Shown piece after piece: positions 20,497-29,374 of a stretch of DNA of 64,000 nucleotides. The DNA lies in assembly GCF_014054525.1 (NCBI RefSeq), contig NZ_CP059564.1, positions 1,684,357 to 1,748,356 on the forward strand, read 5' to 3'. The stretch's first letter is position 1; each line of letters opens with the position of its first letter. The notes beneath the pieces were generated by a model. The model ran no database searches. It was not told the DNA's origin and saw only the letters and a program-made list of their open reading frames with translations. The position numbers were made by a program, and so were the translations under genes. This stretch comes from Alysiella filiformis. Its GTDB lineage: Bacteria > Pseudomonadota > Gammaproteobacteria > Burkholderiales > Neisseriaceae.

Positions 20497-22005
20497 ATGA
20501 CCGCCCCCTTATTAGAAGCCAAAAACCTGATGAAACGCTATGGCAATAATGTGGCGTTGAATAATGTGAATTTAACCGTCCACGCAGGGCGCACGCACGC
20601 TTTGGTGGGGCGCAATGGTGCAGGCAAATCCACGCTGGTGTCGCTGATTACGGGCTTGAACAAAGCCGATTCTGGCACAATCCAGTTCAATGGCGTGGAC
20701 GCGCCAGCCGCAGGCGATTTGCACGAATGGCGCAAACACGTTGCTTGCGTGTATCAAAAATCCACCATCATTCCGCATTTGAGTGTGGCGGAAAACCTGC
20801 TCATCAATCGGCAAAATTTGGATAAAAAACTGATTTCTTGGAAAAATGTTTACCAAAACGCACAAAATATTTTGGACGAATGGGATATTCCTGTGGATGT
20901 TCGCGCCGAAGCAGGCAGCCTGAACGTGGAAAACCGTCAGTTGATGGAAATTGCGCGGTCTTTGAGTTATGGCGCACGGTTCATTATTTTGGACGAACCC
21001 ACTGCCATGTTGGACGGTCGCGCCATCAAACGCCTGTTTGCGCGTATGGAAAAACTGCACAATCAAGGGGTTACGTTTTTATTCATTTCACATCATTTGT
21101 CGGAAGTTTACGATATTTGTCAAGATGTTACCGTGTATCGAGACGCGAAACACATTTTAACCACTTCTGTGGCAGAACTCCCCAAAAATCAATTGATTGA
21201 AGCCATGACGGGCGAAAAATACACCGAAAAACATTATTCATCACGCGAATTAAGTCCCGAAATCACCTTAAATATTCATCAATTAAATCAAGCCAATGCT
21301 TACGAAAACATCAGTTTTCACATCAAAAAAGGCGAAATGGTTGGTTTGGCGGGTGGTGGCGGTTGTGGCAAAACCGAATTGGCGGAAACTTTGGTGGGTT
21401 TGCGTGAATGTGAAAGTGGCGAAATTTTGTTAAAAAACAAGACTTATCCTGCTGGTAATGTGAAAGCGGCTTTGAATGCAGGCATTGGTTTTGTGCCACA
21501 AGACCGTCATCATGAAGGATTTATCCCCGATTTGAGCATTGCCGAAAATGCGACTTTAAGCATTATGGAAAAATTGGGCAAATGGGGTTTAATCAAGCGA
21601 AGTAAACAAAATACGTTGGCACAACAATGGTTTAAAGAATTGGACATCAAAGCCTATGGCATTGAGCAGCCTGTAAGCGGTTTGTCGGGTGGCAATCAGC
21701 AAAAAGTGGTGCAAGCACGCGCAATGGCGAATAACCCTGATTTGTTGGTCATGATGTCGCCCACCGCAGGCGTGGACATCAAAAGTAAGGAAACTTTGCT
21801 GGATTATGTCGCCAAAAGCAGCGAAAAAGGCACATCTGTGCTGATTGTGTCGGACGAATTGGACGATTTGCGTGCTTGCGACCGTGTGCTGGTGATGTAT
21901 CACGGCAAATTAACCCATGAATTTCCAATTGGTTGGCAAGACCAAGAGTTAATTGCGGCAATGGAAGGTTTGAGCGAACCGCAAAATCCATTTCAGGCTG
22001 CCTGA
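20497..22005 (+). CDS. Sugar ABC transporter ATPase, two fused domains (RbsA/MglA-like)
   Basis: A 502-residue protein with two ATPase domains. The first has Walker A GRNGAGKS (38-45) and ILDEPTAML, but a weak signature region SLNVENRQLMEIA (141-153). The second has the altered Walker A GGGGCGKT and a canonical SGLSGGNQQK, as usual for this class. Twelve bases coding the first signature are an exact uptake sequence (20913-20924). The start at 20497 follows CGGAGTATCCAAAC; longer in-frame extensions run into the repeat. The protein ends FQAA, its stop codon being supplied by an uptake-sequence copy. Confidence 0.93.
   Translation: MTAPLLEAKNLMKRYGNNVALNNVNLTVHAGRTHALVGRNGAGKSTLVSLITGLNKADSGTIQFNGVDAPAAGDLHEWRKHVACVYQKSTIIPHLSVAENLLINRQNLDKKLISWKNVYQNAQNILDEWDIPVDVRAEAGSLNVENRQLMEIARSLSYGARFIILDEPTAMLDGRAIKRLFARMEKLHNQGVTFLFISHHLSEVYDICQDVTVYRDAKHILTTSVAELPKNQLIEAMTGEKYTEKHYSSRELSPEITLNIHQLNQANAYENISFHIKKGEMVGLAGGGGCGKTELAETLVGLRECESGEILLKNKTYPAGNVKAALNAGIGFVPQDRHHEGFIPDLSIAENATLSIMEKLGKWGLIKRSKQNTLAQQWFKELDIKAYGIEQPVSGLSGGNQQKVVQARAMANNPDLLVMMSPTAGVDIKSKETLLDYVAKSSEKGTSVLIVSDELDDLRACDRVLVMYHGKLTHEFPIGWQDQELIAAMEGLSEPQNPFQAA
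20913..20924 (+). repeat. Uptake sequence inside an ABC signature motif
   Basis: AGGCAGCCTGAA lies in the frame GCA-GGC-AGC-CTG-AAC and codes for A-G-S-L-N at the position of the first LSGGQ-type motif of the sugar ATPase. Confidence 0.8.
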
Positions 22006-22057
22006 AAATAGCCATTCAATTTATTTTCTCATTCATCAATCAAGAGGGACAAACATC

Positions 22058-23074
22058 ATGACCACGAATACGCAAGAAATTCAAAATGTTGTTGCGCCAA
22101 ATCATCGCCCCAAAATTCAATGGGCAAATTTTCGGGATTGGGTTTTGATTCCACCCATTATTTTGATTTTGATTATTGGGCATATGGCAACGGGCAATTT
22201 TTTAAGTTGGGACATTTTGAAAATTCCGATTGAGCAATCCACGCAAATTGGTTTGTTGGTTTTGGCGCAAGCCTTGATTTTGATTATTGGGCGCATGGAT
22301 TTGTCGCTGGAATCCACGTTTGGGCTTGCGCCTGCGGTGGCGGTGTGGGCGGTGGTGGGTGCGAGCATGACGGGAACGGGCGGTTTCTTGAATGGGCAAT
22401 TTGCGCTGTTGGCAGGCGTGGGTTTGGGCGTATTGATTGGGATTACCAATGCTTTAATGATTGTGAAATTCCGTCTCAACGGCTTTATCGTAACGCTGGG
22501 TATGCTAACGGCATTGCGTGGCTTGCAAACTTTTTTGACAGGTGGCGCGAGTTTGTATCAATTACCCAAACAATTTCAAGCCCTTGCAGGTATGGGATTT
22601 TTGGGTATGTCATTGAGTTTTTGGGTGTTTGTGGTAACGGCTGGTGTATTGATGTTTGTGATGAAATACACGCGTTTGGGGCGCAGTTTGTACGCGATTG
22701 GCGGCAATGCGGACGCAGCACGCGCAGCAGGCATTCGCGTGGACAGAATCGTGATGGGAACGCTGATTTTCGCCAGCGTGTTGGCGGCGATTGCAGGGAT
22801 TTTGTACACGGTGCAATACGCTTCGGTGGGACAAACACAGGGTTCAGGCTACATTTTCACGGTGTTTGCGGCGTGTGTGATTGGGGGGATTTCTTTGAAT
22901 GGCGGACGCGGTTCGGTGTTTGGTGCGCTGACGGGGATTTTGCTGTTGAAATTCATTGACCAATTATTGCGTTCCATGCAAGTGTCTGGCACGGTGATTG
23001 AGTTGATTACGGGGACGTTTATTTTGGTGGCGTTGATTATTTCGCGCATTGCGTCTGGTAAACCGCAGGATTGA
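22058..23074 (+). CDS. Sugar ABC transporter permease (RbsC-like)
   Basis: A 338-residue inner-membrane protein of the BPD_transp_2 family with 8-10 hydrophobic segments. Typical features are IGRMDLSLESTFGLAPAVAVWAVV, IVTLGMLTALRGL and the cytoplasmic loop YAIGGNADAARAAGIRVDRI, which docks on the ATPase. It is 52 bases after the ATPase gene, with GAGGGAC before its start, and completes the three-gene importer. An inverted uptake-sequence pair follows and probably ends the transcript. Confidence 0.93.
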   Translation: MTTNTQEIQNVVAPNHRPKIQWANFRDWVLIPPIILILIIGHMATGNFLSWDILKIPIEQSTQIGLLVLAQALILIIGRMDLSLESTFGLAPAVAVWAVVGASMTGTGGFLNGQFALLAGVGLGVLIGITNALMIVKFRLNGFIVTLGMLTALRGLQTFLTGGASLYQLPKQFQALAGMGFLGMSLSFWVFVVTAGVLMFVMKYTRLGRSLYAIGGNADAARAAGIRVDRIVMGTLIFASVLAAIAGILYTVQYASVGQTQGSGYIFTVFAACVIGGISLNGGRGSVFGALTGILLLKFIDQLLRSMQVSGTVIELITGTFILVALIISRIASGKPQD

Positions 23075-23075
23075 G

Positions 23076-23130
23076 TTTTCAGGCAGCCTGAAAAAGTGGG
23101 GTAAAATCCATTTTCAGGCTGCCTGAAAAA
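23076..23130 (+). terminator. Uptake-sequence inverted-pair terminator after the importer genes
   Basis: Perfect 19-base arms (23076-23094 and 23111-23129) around a 16-base loop. Confidence 0.75.
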
Positions 23131-23254
23131 CATTATTCCGAAAACACGAATAATATTTTCCAAAATTCGGAATTTTCTTTTAAGTAAAACTACTTTATAA
23201 TCTTTTTTTGACACACACATTTATTTTTAATTAAATTTTAAAGGAAGCAATATC

Positions 23255-24223
23255 ATGGCTCGCATGACCGCAGAACGCTTGGCAAAAGCCCGCGAACAAG
23301 AAAAAACCATTTCCGCCGAAGATTTGGCAAAAGTGAAAGGTTTAGCCGAAAGCATGGCAAAACCCATTCGCAGCTTTATTTTCAAAACGCCTGACGAAGA
23401 AGGCATGACTTACGAAAGCCTATCTATCCAGTCCGATGACGGCACGGCTTTGGAAGCGTGGTACATTCCCGCCAAAGAAAAAAGCGATAAACTCGTGATT
23501 TTTAACCACGCTTTGCCGATGTGTCGTGCGGGTTTCCCCGGTCATTTTGGTATGCCATGGGCGGGTTTTGACGCGGTAGAAATTGATTTCATCATTCAAT
23601 ACAAACATTTAACAGACGCTGGCTACAATGTTTTGACTTACGATTTCCGCAATCACGGCAACAGTGCTTCGGCAAACGGCGGCATTGCGGGCATTGGCAA
23701 TTTTGAATGGCGCGATTGCGTGGGCGTGAAAAAATGGGTGGACGCGCACCCCGAGTTGTCCAAAATGAAAGTGGCGTTGTACAGCCAATGTTTGGGCGCG
23801 GACAGCCAATATCGTGCGATGTTGGAACGCCCTGAATTGTTTGAAAATGTGCAATGTATGGTCAATCCGCTTGTGGTAAATATGCCGTTTATTTTTGACG
23901 CGTTTTCGGAATTGTACGGCATCAATCAATATCAGGAACTGATTGATTTGGAACTGATTAAATTGGGTGGCTTTACCGCCGAAGAATGCCAAGCCGCAAA
24001 TTGGGCGCATGCCGTGAAAGTGCCGACTTTCATCATGCAAGTGAAAAATGACGAATGGACACGCCAACCCGATGACGGCATGAAAACCTTTAACGCACTC
24101 GTGAACGCGCCTGAAAAAGAAATTTTCTGGTTGGACAGCACCAAGCGTTTCCGCGATGGTTACAACTGGTTTGGACGTGAACCGAAAATGGTTTTGGATT
24201 TCTTGGCGAAATACATGGGCTAA
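23255..24223 (+). CDS. Alpha/beta hydrolase with a cysteine nucleophile elbow
   Basis: A 322-residue cytosolic protein with an N-terminal helical extension (about 45 residues) and an alpha/beta-hydrolase core: VIFNHAL, TYDFRNHGNS, then the nucleophile elbow LYSQCLGAD, in which Cys179 takes the place of serine, as in dienelactone hydrolase. Asp266 (KNDEW) is a plausible acid. At the usual histidine position the sequence reads STKRFRDGYNWFG with Lys298, so the triad looks incomplete. It lies between the importer and the mutarotase, behind its own AT-rich leader (23131-23254), and may act on a fucose ester or lactone, but no substrate can be assigned. Confidence 0.75.
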   Translation: MARMTAERLAKAREQEKTISAEDLAKVKGLAESMAKPIRSFIFKTPDEEGMTYESLSIQSDDGTALEAWYIPAKEKSDKLVIFNHALPMCRAGFPGHFGMPWAGFDAVEIDFIIQYKHLTDAGYNVLTYDFRNHGNSASANGGIAGIGNFEWRDCVGVKKWVDAHPELSKMKVALYSQCLGADSQYRAMLERPELFENVQCMVNPLVVNMPFIFDAFSELYGINQYQELIDLELIKLGGFTAEECQAANWAHAVKVPTFIMQVKNDEWTRQPDDGMKTFNALVNAPEKEIFWLDSTKRFRDGYNWFGREPKMVLDFLAKYMG

Positions 24224-24304
24224 TTTGATTTGATGCAAAAATACCATTTTAATTTTATTTAGAATGGTATTTTTTGTTTTCAGGCAGCCTGAAAGGACAT
24301 TTTT

Positions 24305-24646
24305 ATGAAAAATACTTATGTTTTAATGCTGGATTTGCAAGACAATCCCGACAAAATCGCCGAATACGAACAACACCACCGCGCCGTGTGGGCGGAAGTG
24401 GAACAGCACATTGCTGATTGTGGCATTACCCAAATGGCGATTTACCGTTTGGGAACGCGCTTGGTGATGTTGATGGACACCGATGACACGTTCAGTTTTG
24501 AACGCATGGCGCAACTCTCCGCCCAAAATGAAACCGTGCAACGCTGGGAAAAATGGATGTGGGATTATCAACAAGCCACGCCCTTTACCCCAGCAGGCGA
24601 AAAATGGGTGCTGATGGACGAGATTTATCGCTTTCAGGCTGCCTGA
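24305..24646 (+). CDS. L-rhamnose/L-fucose mutarotase family protein
   Basis: A 113-residue ferredoxin-like-fold protein of the RhaM/COG3254 family, which interconverts alpha and beta anomers of 6-deoxysugars. YEQHHRAVWAEV near residues 21-32 holds the conserved His pair, and the C-terminus has WEKWMWDYQ and LMDEIYRF. Next to an L-fucose pathway it most likely supplies the anomer used by the dehydrogenase. The stop codon is part of an uptake-sequence copy, giving the C-terminal FQAA. Confidence 0.88.
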   Translation: MKNTYVLMLDLQDNPDKIAEYEQHHRAVWAEVEQHIADCGITQMAIYRLGTRLVMLMDTDDTFSFERMAQLSAQNETVQRWEKWMWDYQQATPFTPAGEKWVLMDEIYRFQAA

Positions 24647-24668
24647 AAAGGCTGTCTGAAAGCTTTTT

Positions 24669-25565
24669 TTAAGGCTGCGGTGCATTGCTGCGTTGCAAAT
24701 AAATCGTGGCGGTGTGGGTGGGGGAAACGGTAACGCTTTCGCTGTCAAAATATTCGCCCGTATCCAACTGATGATAGCGCACAAAATATTCGCCCGAATC
24801 CAAATCTTTCAACAAAAATTCGTTGCGTTCTTCAATGAAAAAGGTGCGCATTAATTGTCCGCTTTGTTTTTCATATAATTGGGCGAACACGTCTGATGTG
24901 TTGCGAATGTTTTCCACGTTGATGGCGCTGTTGCCTGAACCTGTGATTTGCGCGTAATTGCTCACATAGCCCGATTCGGTGGGCAAAGGCGAACCGTTGG
25001 GCGCATGAGTGGGGCGCACATAGCTGGTGGCTGGTGGGGTGTTGGCGGTTTCCGCATTCATGGCGTGCACATCAACAGGCTGTTTGTCGTCAGGGTTGAT
25101 GATGACTTGGGTGCTAACCAGTTGGGGTTCTTTGCTTTTGGTGAACCAGCTTGTGCCTTGCCACGCCACCAATCCCAGCAAAATCAATGAAATGATGATT
25201 AAGCCAATCAACACCAATTTTTGCGGATTGCTGGCTGAACCATCGGCAGCATAATGTTGTGATGATGAATAATGGGCTGGTGGATTGCGGCGTTTGGCGT
25301 GGGGCAGGGTGGTGGGAATGCCCAATTCTTCTTGCATACGGCGGCGGCGTTGGGCTTCAATCCAAAAATCGTGTTCGGCACGTTTGCGTGGGTCGGACAG
25401 CACATCGTAGGCGCGATTGATGAGCTGCATAATGCGATGTGCGTCTGGGTCGGGGTTTAAATCGGGGTGGTATTTGCGCGACAAGCGGCGATAGGCTTGG
25501 CGAATTTCCGCATCGGTGGCGGTGTAGGGAACTTGCAAATTATCGTAATGGGTATGAATGTGCAT
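24669..25565 (-). CDS. Membrane-anchored J-domain protein
   Basis: A 298-residue protein. Residues 6-66 form a J-domain with HPD at 33-35, the motif that stimulates DnaK ATPase. A basic linker follows (QRRRRMQEELG, then Pro/Ser-rich) and one transmembrane helix at about 117-135. The remaining 160 residues are low-complexity followed by a beta-rich end (FFIEERNEFLLKDLDSGEYFVRYHQLDTGEYF), probably periplasmic. This is not canonical DnaJ: the Gly/Phe and zinc regions are absent. The ATG at 25565 starts directly at the J-domain; the ribosome site is weak. The role is unknown, perhaps recruiting DnaK to the inner membrane. Confidence 0.82.
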   Translation of the reverse strand: MHIHTHYDNLQVPYTATDAEIRQAYRRLSRKYHPDLNPDPDAHRIMQLINRAYDVLSDPRKRAEHDFWIEAQRRRRMQEELGIPTTLPHAKRRNPPAHYSSSQHYAADGSASNPQKLVLIGLIIISLILLGLVAWQGTSWFTKSKEPQLVSTQVIINPDDKQPVDVHAMNAETANTPPATSYVRPTHAPNGSPLPTESGYVSNYAQITGSGNSAINVENIRNTSDVFAQLYEKQSGQLMRTFFIEERNEFLLKDLDSGEYFVRYHQLDTGEYFDSESVTVSPTHTATIYLQRSNAPQP

Positions 25566-25611
25566 TTCAGATATTTTCAGCAAAAAATAATTTTTCAGGC
25601 AGCCTGAAAAT

Positions 25612-26055
25612 TCAGTTTGACGATAAATAAGGTGCTGCGCCGCGATTGGCAAGTTCATCGGCGCGTTCGTTTTCGGTGTGTCCTGCGTGTCCTTTGACCC
25701 AAGTCCAGCGTACTTGGTGGCGTTGAACTTCGTGGTCTAGGCTTTGCCACAAGTCGGCATTTTTAACGGCTTGTTTGGCGGCGGTGCGCCAGCCGTTTTT
25801 TTTCCAGTTGTGTATCCAGCTTTCCATGCCGTTTTTGACGTATTGTGAATCGGTGTGTATGACCACTTCGCAAGGCTCATGCAGGGCTTGTAAGCCTTGT
25901 ACCACGGCGGTAAGTTCCATGCGGTTGTTGGTGGTTTGGGCTTCGCCGCCAAACAGCTCTTTTTCGTGTTGTTTGTAGCGCAACAATGCGCCCCAGCCAC
26001 CAGCACCAGGGTTGCCTTTGCACGCGCCGTCTGTGTAAAGATAAACGGTTTTCAA
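25612..26055 (-). CDS. rnhA: Ribonuclease HI
   Basis: It degrades RNA in RNA-DNA hybrids. All catalytic residues are visible: Asp9 ([11 protein letters not shown]), Glu47 (NRMELTAV), Asp69 (HTDSQYV) and Asp133 (ERADELAN), with the flexible-loop His123/His126 in KGHAGH. The 147-residue length is standard. It lies 46 bases upstream of the J-domain gene on the same strand, separated by an uptake-sequence copy. Confidence 0.97.
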   Translation of the reverse strand: MKTVYLYTDGACKGNPGAGGWGALLRYKQHEKELFGGEAQTTNNRMELTAVVQGLQALHEPCEVVIHTDSQYVKNGMESWIHNWKKNGWRTAAKQAVKNADLWQSLDHEVQRHQVRWTWVKGHAGHTENERADELANRGAAPYLSSN

Positions 26056-26177
26056 GACGTTTCCTTCTTGATTTTAGAGTGGCGTATCATAACACAATTT
26101 GACCAGCAGGCTGCCTGAAAAATCATCTTAAACACCACATTGGTGCGTTTTTTCAGGCAGCTTGAAACATGGCAACA

Positions 26178-26429
26178 TCAACGTTTATCTTGAAAAAACG
26201 CATTAACCGTATCGTGAAACAAATCGGCGGCATGGGCTTGTTCGTATTCCAAAATTTCGCCTTCTTCTTGCCAAGCAGCGTTGATGTTGTCAATGGCATC
26301 GGTGCGAATGTCGTGCGGCAAACTTTGCAACAGGGCTTTAAACGCCACCGCCAACACACGGTTTTGCATACGCAAATGGTCGTTGTGGTATTCCAAATCC
26401 GTTAAACGTTCTTCGGTGTCCATATCCAT
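26178..26429 (-). CDS. Small cytosolic protein of unknown function
   Basis: An 83-residue acidic, all-helical protein that I do not recognise. The N-terminal 45 residues (DTEERLTDLEYHNDHLRMQNRVLAVAFKALL) look like a short coiled coil; the rest is helical and ends DTVNAFFQDKR. The ATG is preceded by AAAGGATT. It is divergent from the gene at 26518, with about 90 bases between them that must hold both promoters. Confidence 0.7.
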   Translation of the reverse strand: MDMDTEERLTDLEYHNDHLRMQNRVLAVAFKALLQSLPHDIRTDAIDNINAAWQEEGEILEYEQAHAADLFHDTVNAFFQDKR

Positions 26430-26517
26430 AATGCTTAATCCTTTGGAAAATTATGTTAAAATGTGTATTTTAAAACCGTATTGCTTAACCTTTCAATCCC
26501 CCCAACGGACGCGCAAC

Positions 26518-27507
26518 ATGAATCAAACGGACAAATCCACATCATCAATGATTTTTACTTTGGAAGACGACAACGCTTCCGCCCCCGTGTATGACAGCAA
26601 ATCCAACAGTTGGGAACAAACCCTCAATGAAATGCGCAACAGTCGCAATCGTCAAGCCAGCAGCCCAGCTCATGAATTGAGCGATTTCATTGCCAGTGGC
26701 AAATCCAATCGGGCGGAAATTCCACGCTTGTCGGCACAAAAAAACCCTTATGCGGAAGAATTGAACGCCTTTGCCGATTTGCGCATGAACAAAAAACACC
26801 ACCTGCCGCCACCCACCCCTTTTGAAAAAGACACCGATGGCGAATCTGCCGAAAAAGCGGGCGATTGGTCGCGTTTGATTGACTTGCCCAAGCCCAAACA
26901 CACTTCCACCGCACCCATCACGCCCACGAAAAGTTTTGGCGATGAAGAGCTGGATTATGCCTATCGCGAATATTTGAAAAAACGCGAACAAGACCACAAC
27001 GCCCACATTCAGGCAGCCCCCGATGACGATATTGGCGTGTTGATTCAAGAAGATTGGCTTACCGCGCAACAGGCTTTGCAAAGCGAACGCAATCGCAAAC
27101 ACCAAATGCCCATTCGCACTGAAAAATTGAACGAAAACGCACCCAGCACCGATGAAATCATCGGCGAAGTGGACGACAATGGCGAATTTGTGGTGCAAGA
27201 ACAACGCAGCGTACCCAATGTGCCTGAAATCACAGTTCACGTTTACGATTTGCCGCAACTGCCTTCCACGCGCAAAATCAAAGTGTTTTCAGAAAAAGAA
27301 TTGCTGGCTGAAATTCAGGCGCGTTTGCGTCCGCATTTAACCAATGCGGTGTCGGGCATGGTGCGCCAAGTTTTGCAAAAGAAAATGGCGATGTTGTCTT
27401 ACGATTTGCAAACCATGCTCAACGAAGAAACGCCACAAATGGTAGAAGATGTGTTGGAACACAATCTGACCCACATCATGCGCGAAATCAAAAATAAATT
27501 GTCTTAA
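26518..27507 (+). CDS. Disordered acidic protein with a helical C-terminal domain
   Basis: A 329-residue protein without signal or membrane helix. Residues 1-230 are rich in Asp, Glu, Pro, Asn and Lys and probably disordered, with short conserved-looking islands (SMIFTLEDD, GDEELDYAYREYLKKRE, IGVLIQEDWLTAQQAL). The C-terminal 80 residues are predicted helical: LLAEIQARLRPHLTNAVSGMV and ETPQMVEDVLEHNLTHIM. This layout, a disordered acidic body with a C-terminal helical oligomerisation module, recalls PopZ/DUF2497 polar organising proteins, but only in pattern. The ATG at 26518 was chosen because the upstream in-frame extension runs through the divergent gene's coding region. Confidence 0.7.
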   Translation: MNQTDKSTSSMIFTLEDDNASAPVYDSKSNSWEQTLNEMRNSRNRQASSPAHELSDFIASGKSNRAEIPRLSAQKNPYAEELNAFADLRMNKKHHLPPPTPFEKDTDGESAEKAGDWSRLIDLPKPKHTSTAPITPTKSFGDEELDYAYREYLKKREQDHNAHIQAAPDDDIGVLIQEDWLTAQQALQSERNRKHQMPIRTEKLNENAPSTDEIIGEVDDNGEFVVQEQRSVPNVPEITVHVYDLPQLPSTRKIKVFSEKELLAEIQARLRPHLTNAVSGMVRQVLQKKMAMLSYDLQTMLNEETPQMVEDVLEHNLTHIMREIKNKLS

Positions 27508-27516
27508 AAAAACACC

Positions 27517-27555
27517 TTTTCAGGCAGCCTGAAACACAATTTGGCTGCCTGAAAA
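27517..27555 (+). terminator. Uptake-sequence inverted pair between the disordered-protein gene and aroC
   Basis: Arms TTTTCAGGCAGCC and GGCTGCCTGAAAA, ending 23 bases before the aroC start. Confidence 0.65.
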
Positions 27556-27577
27556 CGCATTCACAAGGAAAAACATC

Positions 27578-28681
27578 ATGGCTGGCAACACCTTCGGACA
27601 AATTTTCACCGTAACCACTTTTGGCGAAAGCCATGGCGCAGGCTTGGGCTGCATCATTGACGGTTGCCCGCCCAATTTACCGCTTACCGAAGCCGACATT
27701 CAAGCCGACCTAGACCGCCGCAAACCTGGCACCAGCCGCCACGTTACCCAACGCCGCGAGCCAGACCAAGTGGAAATTTTATCGGGCGTGTTTGAAGGCA
27801 AAACCACAGGCACGCCCATCGCCTTGCTCATTCGCAACACCGACCAGCGCAGCAAAGATTACGGCAAAATTGCCGAACAATTCCGCCCAGCCCATGCCGA
27901 TTACACCTATTGGCACAAATTCGGTACACGCGATTATCGCGGTGGCGGCAGAAGTTCCGCGCGAGAAACCGCAGCGCGTGTGGCGGCTGGTGCGGTGGCA
28001 AAAAAATGGTTGCGCGAACAGTTTGGCACAGAAATCATTTGCTGGGTAACGCAAGTGGGCGAAAAAGCCATTGCGTTTGAACATGAAGATTTGATTTCGC
28101 AAAATCCCTTTTTTGCCGCCAACCAATCGCAAATTACCGAATTGGAAGACTACATGGACAGCGTCCGCAAATCGTTGGACAGCGTGGGCGCAAAATTGCA
28201 CATTGAAGCGCGAAACGTGCCAGTGGGCTTGGGCGAACCCGTTTTTGACCGTTTGGACGCAGACATTGCCCACGCGCTGATGTCCATCAATGCCGTGAAA
28301 GCGGTGGAAATTGGCGATGGTTTTGATGTGGTGGCGCAACGCGGCAGTTTTCATGGCGATGAACTCACGCCCACAGGGTTTAAATCCAACCGTGCAGGTG
28401 GCATTTTGGGCGGCATTTCCACGGGGCAAACGATTACCGCCAATTTCGCGATTAAGCCAACCAGCTCCATCGCCACGCCACGCGAAAGCATAGACATTTA
28501 CGGCAATTCGGTGGAAATTGCCACCCACGGTCGCCACGACCCTTGCGTGGGTTTGCGCGCCGCACCGATTGCCGAAGCGATGTTGGCTTTGGTGCTGATT
28601 GACCACGCTTTGCGCCACCGCGCCCAAAATGCCGATGTGCGTGTGGCAACGCCCGATATTGCGCGTTTGGGTGGAAAATAA
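27578..28681 (+). CDS. aroC: Chorismate synthase
   Basis: It forms chorismate from 5-enolpyruvylshikimate-3-phosphate with reduced FMN, the last common step to aromatic amino acids. Signatures include [18 protein letters not shown] near the N-terminus, the [25 protein letters not shown] region and a late [17 protein letters not shown]. The length of 367 is standard. The ATG follows AAGGAAAAACATC. trpE, a chorismate consumer, is about 9 kb downstream and not linked. Confidence 0.97.
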   Translation: MAGNTFGQIFTVTTFGESHGAGLGCIIDGCPPNLPLTEADIQADLDRRKPGTSRHVTQRREPDQVEILSGVFEGKTTGTPIALLIRNTDQRSKDYGKIAEQFRPAHADYTYWHKFGTRDYRGGGRSSARETAARVAAGAVAKKWLREQFGTEIICWVTQVGEKAIAFEHEDLISQNPFFAANQSQITELEDYMDSVRKSLDSVGAKLHIEARNVPVGLGEPVFDRLDADIAHALMSINAVKAVEIGDGFDVVAQRGSFHGDELTPTGFKSNRAGGILGGISTGQTITANFAIKPTSSIATPRESIDIYGNSVEIATHGRHDPCVGLRAAPIAEAMLALVLIDHALRHRAQNADVRVATPDIARLGGK

Positions 28682-28718
28682 AATTTCAGGCTGCCTGATT
28701 GATGTGGAGAATAAAACC

Positions 28719-29325
28719 ATGAGAAAAATCATTTGGTTGATGATGATGTTTTTAACCGCTTGTGTGGCAGCACAGTATCCCTTACGCGATGATGTGATTT
28801 TGTTTAATAAAGCAGACAACATATTTTTGCGCCAGCACCAAAAATTGCCCGAAGTCTTGCCGATTTACACCACTTTATCGGAAAAGGGGTTTGCAGAGGC
28901 GCAATTTCGCTTGGCGACAATTTACGATGATTGGTATTACGGTGTTCATCCGCAAGATAAAAATACCGATAAAAATGTTTATCTCGCCAAAGCCGTTTAT
29001 TTGGTATGAAAAAGCCGCAGCCAATGGTCATCCGATTGCACAAAACGATTTGGCGTTGTGGTATGGTGTGGGTTTAGAGGGCATTTTGCCAAAAAATCAA
29101 GCCAAAAAATTCACTTTATTGAGCCAAGCGGCACAAAAAGGTTTGGCAGCAGCGCAACATAATTTGGCGTACATGTATCATCATGGCGAATATGTGGAAC
29201 AAGATTTTGAATTGGCAGATTTTTGGTATCGAAAAGCCATTTTACAAAATCATGAAAACGCGAAAAATGCCCACCAATCCATGCTAAAAGATATGGCGGA
29301 ACAAAAAAAATTGACAAAACAGTAA
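28719..29325 (+). pseudogene. Sel1-repeat lipoprotein gene, frameshifted
   Basis: Translation from 28719 gives a lipoprotein signal (FLTAC) and a first Sel1-type repeat (AEAQFRLATIYDD), then stops at 29009. The following frame continues with three Sel1-like helical hairpins (IWYEKAAANGHPIAQNDLALWYGVG, AAQKGLAAAQHNLAYMYHHG, ADFWYRKAILQNHE) to 29325. Dropping one base at about 28993-28995 joins them as AKAFIWYEKAAA, a canonical Sel1 unit. So it is either a recent single-base disruption or a sequencing error. Sel1 lipoproteins act in protein-protein contacts at the envelope; the function of this one is unknown. Confidence 0.8.
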
Positions 29326-29374
29326 ATTCATTTCAGGCAGCCTGAAAATTTCTTAAATTGAAATGGAAAACAAA

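Noticed and set aside
27779-28822. A 347-residue minus-strand open frame opposite aroC
   Set aside because: A shadow of aroC; no ribosome site or family resemblance.
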